Shown: piece after piece, positions 58,248 to 64,000 of the stretch
Layout of the letters: the number at the start of each line of letters is the position of its first letter
How positions within the stretch are numbered: the first letter of the stretch is position 1
Origin: Falsiroseomonas frigidaquae
GTDB lineage: Bacteria; Pseudomonadota; Alphaproteobacteria; Acetobacterales; Acetobacteraceae
Reading direction: 5' to 3'
Length of the DNA: 64,000 bases
Assembly (NCBI RefSeq): GCF_012163145.1
Contig: NZ_JAAVTX010000002.1
Span: forward strand, 186,001-250,000
The notes under the pieces: generated by a model
Seen by the model: the letters and a program-made list of their open reading frames with translations, nothing else
The model's database searches: none
What the model was told of the DNA's origin: nothing
Translations under genes and position numbers: made by a program

Positions 58248-59003
58248 TTAGACCTTGGCCGCGCTGCGCCGTGCGTCCTCGATCCAGGCCTCGACATTGA
58301 GCAGCCGGCTGATGTCGCCGAGCGCGTGGCGCAGCGCGGCGGGGTCGGCGGTCGCCAGATCCTCGAAGCGCGCATAGCCGACCATCCGCAGCCGGGCGAG
58401 CATCCCCGGGCCGAGCGCGGTGACGGGGGGCGATGGGGCCGGGTCTTCGGCGTCGGGCGCCACGGAATCTGGCGCGATCGGAGCGGAGAGCTCCGCCTCG
58501 GGCTGCATCTCCGCTTCGGCCAGTACTTCCGGCTCGGAATCCTGCTCCGTCGGCACGGCGTCATGGGTCGCCGCGGCCTCGTCCTGCACCAGCGCCAGCG
58601 TCACCACCGGCTCCGCCTCGGCGGGAAGATCGCTGACCAGCGCGGAGAAAATGCTCTCCGCCACGTCAGTCGCGAGCGTCGTTGCCTCCGCTTCCGGCAA
58701 CGGCGAATCGGCGCTGGCCGCCTGCGGGACGGGCACCGGTTCCGGCATTGGTTCCGGTATTGGTTCCGGCACGGTCTCTGGCGCCATCTCGGGCACCGGC
58801 TCCGCCACGTTCGCCGCGTGGCGCACCGGTCGCCAACGTGGCGGACGGGTGGCGGCGTCCAGCGATGCCTGCCGGCGTTCCGCCTGCAATGCTGCCCGGC
58901 CGGATTGCAGGGCGGCACGCAGGGCGGTGCGCTGGCTGCCGCGCGCGGCACGCGAAGCGGCAACCAGGATTTCGCCCGGCGGCGGCGTGGGCGCGTCACT
59001 CAT
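58248..59003 (-). CDS. Acidic Pro-Glu-repeat protein with C-terminal helix-hairpin-helix
   Basis: 251 residues; not recognised as a named family. Residues 1-60 are arginine/alanine-rich, 65-100 a PEP/PEPM/PEPI repeat, 100-195 acidic and probably disordered. The last 55 residues (ALGPGMLARLRMVGYARFEDLATADPAALRHAL) look like a helix-hairpin-helix of the kind that binds DNA or proteins. It lies 88 bases behind gvpA on the same strand, after the hairpin. Connection to gas vesicles is unproven. Confidence 0.65.
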   Translation of the reverse strand: MSDAPTPPPGEILVAASRAARGSQRTALRAALQSGRAALQAERRQASLDAATRPPRWRPVRHAANVAEPVPEMAPETVPEPIPEPMPEPVPVPQAASADSPLPEAEATTLATDVAESIFSALVSDLPAEAEPVVTLALVQDEAAATHDAVPTEQDSEPEVLAEAEMQPEAELSAPIAPDSVAPDAEDPAPSPPVTALGPGMLARLRMVGYARFEDLATADPAALRHALGDISRLLNVEAWIEDARRSAAKV

Positions 59004-59048
59004 GCGGGCATCCTTGCGCCAGGGGGTGGGGCGGCAAAGGGGACGGGA

Positions 59049-59078
59049 CGGCCGGACGGGTGCATTCCCGTCCGGCCG
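59049..59078 (-). terminator. Strong hairpin directly after gvpA
   Basis: CGGCCGGACGGG and CCCGTCCGGCCG form a perfect 12-bp stem around a six-base loop, beginning 13 bases behind the gvpA stop. There is no T-run, so it may act as a partial terminator or 3' RNA stabiliser between gvpA and the next gene. Confidence 0.7.
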
Positions 59079-59091
59079 GTCAGCTAGCCAG

Positions 59092-59310
59092 TCAGGCCGC
59101 CGCGAGCGACGGGTCGCTGGTCAGGCCAACCGCTTCCGCATACTTCAGATAGGTCTCGACGGAGGCGATGACCGCGCGGATCTCGATGGCGATCAGCTCG
59201 ATGCCGACCAGCGAGATGCGGACGAAGGCATCGACAACGATGCCCTTGTCGAGGATGCGGTCGATGACCTCCGCGAGGGAGGAAGACGCCAGGCTCTTGT
59301 TGATGTTCAT
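59092..59310 (-). CDS. gvpA: Gas vesicle structural protein GvpA
   Basis: 72 residues. [56 protein letters not shown] (read in parts) is the GvpA shell protein almost without change: alpha-beta-beta-alpha, no cysteine, short acidic tail. AGGAGGGCG precedes the ATG. GvpA monomers build the hollow gas vesicle wall. None of gvpF/L, gvpN, gvpG, gvpK or gvpO is in the window, so this copy is isolated. It lies 163 bases behind the PYP-cluster genes on the same strand. Confidence 0.93.
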   Translation of the reverse strand: MNINKSLASSSLAEVIDRILDKGIVVDAFVRISLVGIELIAIEIRAVIASVETYLKYAEAVGLTSDPSLAAA

Positions 59311-59473
59311 GGGCTCACGCCCTCCTGTCTTGCGGTGTCATCCCGAGCTCATCCCGGAACGGCGGAGACCATGCCGGCAGCGGGAAATCCTTCGCCGCCT
59401 GATGCCGTGCTGGCCGCCTCGATTGTCGCCGGAAGCACTTAAGGAAGCCCTTCCGGAACGAAGCATTCCTGCG
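59311..59473 (-). promoter_or_regulatory. gvpA upstream region
   Basis: The 163 bases between the last PYP-cluster gene and gvpA contain an inverted repeat, CCGGAAG (59429-59435) with CTTCCGG (59450-59456), with GGAAG-CC-CTTCC overlapping it. This could end the upstream transcript or regulate gvpA. I see no convincing -10/-35 pair. Confidence 0.35.
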
Positions 59474-59971
59474 TCAGCCGGCGCTGAGCTGATGCAGGAA
59501 GGACGCCAGCACCGCGCGGTACTGCGATTCCGCCTCCGCGATGCGGTATTTCAGCGCGGCCGCATGCACCATCAGCTCGGCCGGGGCCAGGCTGGGGTCG
59601 GCCGGATCGAAATCCGCCTGCACGTCGCCGCGCGCGTCATAGCCCTCGAAGAACTGCAACGCTTCCTCCACGCTGTCGGCGACGCAGACATGGAACTGGT
59701 CCTTGGCGCCCTGCGCCTTGCTGAACACGCGGATATCGGCGACGAAATGGCCGTCTTCCGTCTGGTACAGGTTCAGCTCATGCCACAGCGGCGTGCCGAC
59801 GCGGTAGCCGTTGCCGAAGCCGACATGCCGGCCCGAGAAGGAAACCGGCCGGCTTCCCGACTTCCGCAGCATGAAGGTGGAAGTCGCGCCACGCACCGGC
59901 GTGCGCGCCTCCGCCGCCATGGCCAGCGGTGGACGTTCGCTGAGCTGTTCGAGCGCGTTGACAACGTTCAT
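59474..59971 (-). CDS. PYP-locus small protein, paralogue 1
   Basis: 165 residues; family unnamed. From the ATG at 59971 (AAGGAG seven bases upstream). Shares with the proteins at 59968-60447 and 60889-61392 the order SGSRPVSFSGRH, then PLWHELNLYQTEDGHFVADIRVFSK, then EEALQFFEGYDARGDV and a C-terminal helix ending YRAVLASFLHQL. No signal, membrane span or catalytic motif. It overlaps the preceding gene as ATGA and is the last gene of the pyp transcript before gvpA. Confidence 0.78.
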   Translation of the reverse strand: MNVVNALEQLSERPPLAMAAEARTPVRGATSTFMLRKSGSRPVSFSGRHVGFGNGYRVGTPLWHELNLYQTEDGHFVADIRVFSKAQGAKDQFHVCVADSVEEALQFFEGYDARGDVQADFDPADPSLAPAELMVHAAALKYRIAEAESQYRAVLASFLHQLSAG

Positions 59972-60447
59972 CGGAGATCTCCTTGGGGGTTGCGATGGCC
60001 GAAGCAGGTGGAAAGCACCTCGCGCCAGGATTGCCGCAGGCGTTGCGCGCAGGCCGCCGCCGCCTGGTGGCGTGCCGGCTCCGCCAGCCCCTCCGCCGCC
60101 GCGTACAGCGCCTCGACAGGCAGGTCGTGCAGCGGGTCGTGCGCGTGCAGGAAGGCGAGCGCCACGTCCGGCCCGTCGCACGCCTCGGCATAGTCGCGCG
60201 ACACGGATCGATCCTCCCGCAGCGCGTGGCGGATGGCGATGACGAGATGGCGCGTGACCGATTCATGCACCGTCACATCGCTCCACACCGGAAGCGTCGG
60301 CTCCCGCGCCGAGACCTGCAGCAGCAGGCGGCCGTGGAAGCCGAGCGGCCGGCGGCCGTGCCGGGGCAGCGACAGGAAGGCCGGCTGTTCCGCCTGGAGC
60401 GAGCCCAGGCCGGGCGCCAGGGGCAAGGTGACCGCCTGCTGCATCAT
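59968..60447 (-). CDS. PYP-locus small protein, paralogue 2 (divergent)
   Basis: 159 residues. The same layout as its neighbours but further diverged: HGRRPLGFHGRLLL, LPVWSDVTVHES, HLVIAIRHA, VALAFLHAHDPLHDL and a C-terminal helix (LRQSWREVLSTCF). The stop overlaps the next paralogue's start; its own start is 18 bases after pyp, behind AGGA. Probably a cytoplasmic partner of PYP or of the other paralogues; function unknown. Confidence 0.72.
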   Translation of the reverse strand: MMQQAVTLPLAPGLGSLQAEQPAFLSLPRHGRRPLGFHGRLLLQVSAREPTLPVWSDVTVHESVTRHLVIAIRHALREDRSVSRDYAEACDGPDVALAFLHAHDPLHDLPVEALYAAAEGLAEPARHQAAAACAQRLRQSWREVLSTCFGHRNPQGDLR

Positions 60448-60465
60448 AGCCGCGTCCTGACGCGA

Positions 60466-60840
60466 TCAGAGCCGCTTGATGAAGATCCAGATGCCCTCGT
60501 CGATCGAGGTGGACTTCATGTGCACGCGGACCTTGGCCGGGCTCATCTTGTAGTCGAAGGCGTATTCGAACATCGTGTTCAGGCTTCCCTGCGACACGCC
60601 CTGCTGGAAGCGCCCCTGGAACTGGTGGCCCTTGGTGCAGGGCGCCACGTCGTTGAAGAAGTTCTTGCCGATGACCTCGCCCGCCGGGCGGGACGACAGC
60701 GCGCTTTCCTGCGCGTTGTACTTCATCACCCGCCCGATGCGGTCCACCAGGATGGCGCCGAAGGGCAGGCGGTCGAGCCGCGTCGGGTCCTGCGAGACCA
60801 GGTTCTCGACATGGTCGGCGCCGAATTTGATGAGTTCCAT
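60466..60840 (-). CDS. pyp: Photoactive yellow protein
   Basis: 124 residues, full length for PYP (125 in Halorhodospira). The chromophore cysteine is C68 in FFNDVAPCT; Y41 and E45 (KYNAQES) match Tyr42 and Glu46 that hold the p-coumarate phenolate; R51 matches Arg52; position 49 is Ser where Halorhodospira has Thr50. LNTMFEYAFDYKMSPAKVRVHMK completes the PAS fold, with M99 at the Met100 position that speeds recovery. It is a cytoplasmic blue-light sensor. AGGA precedes the ATG. Confidence 0.95.
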   Translation of the reverse strand: MELIKFGADHVENLVSQDPTRLDRLPFGAILVDRIGRVMKYNAQESALSSRPAGEVIGKNFFNDVAPCTKGHQFQGRFQQGVSQGSLNTMFEYAFDYKMSPAKVRVHMKSTSIDEGIWIFIKRL

Positions 60841-60888
60841 GCTTGGCTTTCCTGTTCGATAGGACTGGGTCTGGTCGCCGCGCCTGGT

Positions 60889-61392
60889 TCAGGCCGGCAG
60901 GGCGAAGCGGTACAGCAGCTCGCCGAGCAGGCCGCGCCACTGGCGCGTCACGGCATCCGCCTTCTGGCGCAGCGCGGCCGCCATCAGCGCGATGTCCACC
61001 GTGCTGATGCGGCGATCGGAAGCGTCGAATTCCGGGGCGAGATCCGCGGTCGGATCGAATTGTTCCAGCCAGGACAGCGCATCCTCCATGGTCTTGAAGA
61101 TCTCTGCGTGGTGGATGTCGGTCTCGCCGCTGGATTTTTTCAGCATCCGCACGGCGAGCGCGCAGTCGCCATCCGCGGTGCGGTACAGCGCCACCTCGTG
61201 CCAGGCCGGAATGCTGGGGGCCCAGGATGTCGCCTCGGCCAGCATCACCCCGCGCATCCGCAGCGGCTTGCCGCCGGAGACGCGCAGCGTGATGTCCGAA
61301 GGCTCCACCGGCTGCGGCAGCGGCGCGGCCGGCAGGGGGGACGACGCGCTGACTCCCGGCAGGCCGGGCAGGCTGAAGGCAACCGAGACCAT
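60889..61392 (-). CDS. PYP-locus small protein, paralogue 3
   Basis: 167 residues from the ATG at 61392 (GGGAGA six bases upstream). A proline/serine-rich N-terminus (SLPGLPGVSASSPLPAAPLPQP) precedes the shared domain: SGGKPLRMRGV, IPAWHEVALYRTADGDCALAVRMLKK, ALSWLEQFDPTADL and a helix ending WRGLLGELLYRFAL. First gene of the pyp transcript, 48 bases before pyp. Not recognised as a named family. Confidence 0.78.
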   Translation of the reverse strand: MVSVAFSLPGLPGVSASSPLPAAPLPQPVEPSDITLRVSGGKPLRMRGVMLAEATSWAPSIPAWHEVALYRTADGDCALAVRMLKKSSGETDIHHAEIFKTMEDALSWLEQFDPTADLAPEFDASDRRISTVDIALMAAALRQKADAVTRQWRGLLGELLYRFALPA

Positions 61393-61644
61393 CCTGATCT
61401 CCCTGGCGCCGCGCCATCGGCAAGCCGAGGCGACGAGCGCAGTGGCTCGAACGAAACCCGCCCTGATCGTGGACGAGACATGCAGAGGCCCGCGCAGTGC
61501 GGTGCCACGAATGTGATCCTGCGCCGGCCGGGTAAAGCGGCGGTAAAGAGCCGACATGATTCCCGCACCGCGCGGAACGGCGACGCCGCAAGGATTCCTT
61601 CAGGATTTCCTGCTTCGCTCGGCTTTCCAAACGGGGAAGCCGCC
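61393..61644. promoter_or_regulatory. Divergent pyp-operon / ligase control region
   Basis: 252 bases separate the starts of the pyp transcript (minus) and the coumarate ligase (plus). Close to the ligase start AGGATTCCTTC is followed at 11 bases by AGGATTTCCTGC, an imperfect direct repeat that may bind a regulator. No clear sigma-70 promoter or palindrome is visible to me. Confidence 0.4.
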
Positions 61645-62895
61645 ATGCCGACCACGCTGCCTGTTGCTGCATTGTCAGATGCCGCGCTGCTCCGCCTGCT
61701 GCGTTCGCTGCTGCCACAGGAACTGGGCGGCGCCGGCGGCCGCGCGATCACGCCCGCCAAGGCCGCCGTGTGGCCCGCGGAGCTGTCGCTCGGCGCCGAG
61801 GGGCTGGGCCTGGACAGCCTGGAACTGGTGACCTGCGCCGCCGCGGTGAACGAGCTGTTCCGCCTGCACGAAAGCGGCGTGGAGGACTACCTGCTGGCCG
61901 AGCGCCGCCTGGACGCCTGGTGCCACATCATCCGCGCGGGCATGCAGGACGGCACCACCGGCATCACCTTCCGCACCTCCGGCAGCAGCGGTGCGCCGCG
62001 CCGCTTCACGCATGCGCACGCCGCGCTGGCGGCGGAAGCCGCGCATTGGGCCGGCATCTTCGCCGACCGTCGTCGCATCATCCAGCTCGTCCCCGCACAC
62101 CACATCTACGGCTTCCTGTTCACCATCCTGCTGCCGGAGGCGCTGGGCGTGCCGGTGGTGGATGGCCGCGCGCTGTCGCCGGGCCGCCTGGCGCGGCTGC
62201 TGCGCGGCGATGACCTGCTGGTGGGCTTCCCCGCCGGCTGGACGCCCATGCTGCGCAGCCTGGACCGGCTGCCGGACGGCATCCGCGCCACCAGCAGCAC
62301 CGCGCCCCTGCCCGCCGCCACACACCACGCGCTGCGCGAGGCCGGTGCCGCGCAGGTGGTGGAGGTGTACGGATCTTCCGAGACCGCCGGCCTCGCCGCG
62401 CGCAGCGTACCCGAGGCGCCCTTCGCCCTGCTGCCGCGCTGGCGCCCCGGCCAGGCAGGCGAGGCCGCCTCCGTCATCGAGGTCGCGACCGGCGCGGAGA
62501 TCGCCCTGCCCGATCGCTGCGAATGGCTCGGCGGCGGCACGCTGCGCCTGCTCGGCCGCAAGGACGACGCGGTGCAGGTCGGTGGCGTCAACGTCTATCC
62601 GGCACGGGTCGCGGCACGGCTGGCGGCGCATCCGCTGGTGTCGGATGCCGCTGTGCGTCTGGATGCAACGCTGCCGGAGCCGCGGCTGAAGGCTTTCGTC
62701 ACGCTGCACACGCCGCGCGAACGCGCTGGCGCGCATGCGGCGCTGGAGGCCTGGTGCCGCGAGAACCTGCCGGCCGCGGAGCGCCCGGTCAGCATCGAGC
62801 TGGGAGGCCGGCTGCCGCGCAACGCGCTGGGAAAGCTTTCAGACTGGGCATCGGCCGGGACTTCAGGCGCGGCTTCGGCCGCCGCGCCTCACTGA
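61645..62895 (+). CDS. pcl: p-Coumarate:CoA ligase, PYP-activation type
   Basis: 416 residues, shorter than plant 4-coumarate ligases and like the PYP-specific group. P-loop TFRTSGSSGAPRRF at 108-121, YGSSETAG at 242-249, LLGRKDDAVQVGGVNVYP and a C-terminal NALGKL with the adenylation lysine. It makes p-coumaroyl-CoA, from which the chromophore is attached to PYP Cys68. GGGGAAG precedes the ATG. The tyrosine ammonia-lyase that supplies p-coumarate is not in the window. Residues 55-62 (GLDSLELV) resemble a carrier-protein Ser motif. Confidence 0.9.
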   Translation: MPTTLPVAALSDAALLRLLRSLLPQELGGAGGRAITPAKAAVWPAELSLGAEGLGLDSLELVTCAAAVNELFRLHESGVEDYLLAERRLDAWCHIIRAGMQDGTTGITFRTSGSSGAPRRFTHAHAALAAEAAHWAGIFADRRRIIQLVPAHHIYGFLFTILLPEALGVPVVDGRALSPGRLARLLRGDDLLVGFPAGWTPMLRSLDRLPDGIRATSSTAPLPAATHHALREAGAAQVVEVYGSSETAGLAARSVPEAPFALLPRWRPGQAGEAASVIEVATGAEIALPDRCEWLGGGTLRLLGRKDDAVQVGGVNVYPARVAARLAAHPLVSDAAVRLDATLPEPRLKAFVTLHTPRERAGAHAALEAWCRENLPAAERPVSIELGGRLPRNALGKLSDWASAGTSGAASAAAPH

Positions 62896-62908
62896 GCAGC
62901 CGCCGCCG

Positions 62909-64000
62909 TCACGCCGCCTTCTGCCGCAGCAGCAGGCGGCGGATCGCGGCGGCCAGTTCCGCCTCCTCCGTCGCCTGGGCGAAGATGAAGACCAGCCGCG
63001 CCTCGCTATCCACGCCGGCCATCTTCACGCGCTGTGCCGGCAGCCCCGGCAGGTCCAGCATCGCTTCCGACCCGGCCGGCATCAGCGGCGCCGGCGTGAA
63101 GCGCGCGCCGTGGTCGGAGATGTCCTTCAGTCGCCCCTCCAGCGTCTCGCCATTCAGGATCAGCCGCGCCGGCAGATCCACCGCATGGCGCGGCTCCCGC
63201 CGCCGATCGGTTTCGCTCAGCCCGCTGCGGGCCAGGCCGATGATGCGGCTCTGCAGTGTCGACAGGCAGGCGGAGACCTGGCCGGAGGCGCCGTGGATCA
63301 TGCCGACGGACATGCGGTTGTCGTCGATTTCCTGCACCGCGGCGGCAACGCGGCGGCTGGCGCCGGTGGCGGCTTCGGAGGCGTCGCGCACCGCGCTCGC
63401 CACTTCCTCCACCACGCTCGACTGGTCCTGCAGCATCTCGGCGATGCGGCCGGTGATGGTATCCAGCGCACCCATGCCGGCATGCACGCTGTCCATCGCA
63501 TGCAGGGCATTGGCCGCGCCGGCCTGCACGCTGGCCAACCGTTCCGCAATCTCGGTGGAGGCCTTGGCGGTCTGCGCCGCCAGCGTCTTCACCTCGCCGG
63601 CGACCACGGCGAAGCCTTTGCCGGCCTCCCCCGCCCGCGCCGCCTCGATCGTCGCGTTCAGCGCCAGCAGGTTGGTCTGCCGCGCGATCAGGCCGATCAT
63701 TCGCGTCACGTCGTCGATCTCATCCGCCTGGCGCCGCAGATCATCGAAGGTGGTGCGCGCGGCGTCGGAGGCGGTGACCACCTGGCGCGTCGTCTGCGCA
63801 GCCAGCGCCATCTGGCTGCTGCTCTCGCGGATCGCCTCGACGATGCGCGCGGTGCCGGCCGCCGCCTCGTCCGACCCGGCGGCGGAGCGCTCGGTCTCGC
63901 CCTGCGCCGCGGCGGCCTCGTGCGAGGCACGCACGGTCGCGCGTTCCAGCGTATCCGCAATCTCCTCCAGCTCGCGCGCCGAGGTGTTGATCTCATCCAC
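62909..64000 (-). CDS. Methyl-accepting chemotaxis protein with PilZ domain, C-terminal part
   Basis: 363 codons; the 5' end lies beyond base 64000. The MCP signalling domain includes [35 protein letters not shown] (in parts). After it, [38 protein letters not shown] has the R-x3-R and D-x-S-x2-G pattern of PilZ, which binds c-di-GMP. The sensory half is not visible. It is convergent with the coumarate ligase, 13 bases away, and could link light or c-di-GMP to motility. Confidence 0.88.
   Translation of the reverse strand: MDEINTSARELEEIADTLERATVRASHEAAAAQGETERSAAGSDEAAAGTARIVEAIRESSSQMALAAQTTRQVVTASDAARTTFDDLRRQADEIDDVTRMIGLIARQTNLLALNATIEAARAGEAGKGFAVVAGEVKTLAAQTAKASTEIAERLASVQAGAANALHAMDSVHAGMGALDTITGRIAEMLQDQSSVVEEVASAVRDASEAATGASRRVAAAVQEIDDNRMSVGMIHGASGQVSACLSTLQSRIIGLARSGLSETDRRREPRHAVDLPARLILNGETLEGRLKDISDHGARFTPAPLMPAGSEAMLDLPGLPAQRVKMAGVDSEARLVFIFAQATEEAELAAAIRRLLLRQKAA

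Noticed and set aside
58740-58800. Short direct repeats that could be a CRISPR array
   Set aside because: They are 12-bp units without spacers and code in frame for PEPI/PEPM in a Pro-Glu-rich linker.
59983-61644. 970-residue frame covering the ligase plus the antisense of the pyp operon
   Set aside because: The region before 61645 lies opposite four minus-strand genes with ribosome sites and protein similarity; the ligase family starts at MPTTLPVAAL.

Overview
The window is high-GC chromosomal DNA from an alphaproteobacterium. The best guess is a Roseomonas-like member of the Acetobacteraceae. This rests on a CcrM-type GANTC methyltransferase next to rnhB, an Fo-only ATP synthase operon in the order atpI-atpB-atpE-b'-b, an HWE histidine kinase, a Bug-type tricarboxylate binding protein and many GTG starts. 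The genus is an inference; no rRNA or tRNA gene was seen. Genes are dense and no gene-free stretch exceeds about 260 bases.

Layout. 1-11.6 kb: end of a DUF3047 gene, a flavin reductase, a trehalose/maltose-type ABC importer without an ATPase, a formylglycine-type sulfatase/phosphonate hydrolase, Bug and LivJ-type binding proteins, a pterin dehydratase, a small metallopeptidase, IlvE and a DppA-type binding protein. 11.7-14.3 kb: the Fo operon, closed by a clear terminator. 14.4-25.7 kb: an ABC exporter, a GGDEF-EAL protein with a secreted sulfite-oxidase-fold partner, smc, a DsbA-like protein and dciA, with mutY divergent. 25.8-34.6 kb: a chemoreceptor, bioY, ccrM-rnhB, a cupin, a methyltransferase with two arsenosugar-type glycosyltransferases, and a PA0069-type radical SAM protein. 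34.6-42.6 kb: a complete sugar/polyol ABC operon ending in an Ldh-family dehydrogenase, divergent from a DadA-like oxidase and a threonine dehydratase-like enzyme. 42.7-49.2 kb: motB-motA, two histidine kinases, a DUF6522 protein and a thioesterase. 49.2-53.5 kb: a GH8 glycosidase with two unrecognised partner genes and an AT-rich divergent control region. 53.5-58.2 kb: a PfkB sugar kinase and a lactate permease, then a universal stress protein and D-lactate dehydrogenase behind a perfect FNR/FixK box.

The most unusual region is 58.2-64 kb. It holds a photoactive yellow protein (PYP) gene with an intact chromophore pocket and a divergent PYP-type p-coumarate:CoA ligase. Three small paralogous proteins of unknown function surround pyp. 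A lone gvpA (gas vesicle shell protein) follows, with a strong hairpin behind it and none of the other gvp genes in view. A chemoreceptor with a C-terminal PilZ-like domain lies next to the ligase. I read this as a blue-light sensing module with an unexplained set of partner proteins.

A second window-wide theme is perfect or near-perfect 14-15 bp tandem duplications at five places, mostly in coding DNA. One multiplies a start codon and another lengthens a loop in an EAL domain.
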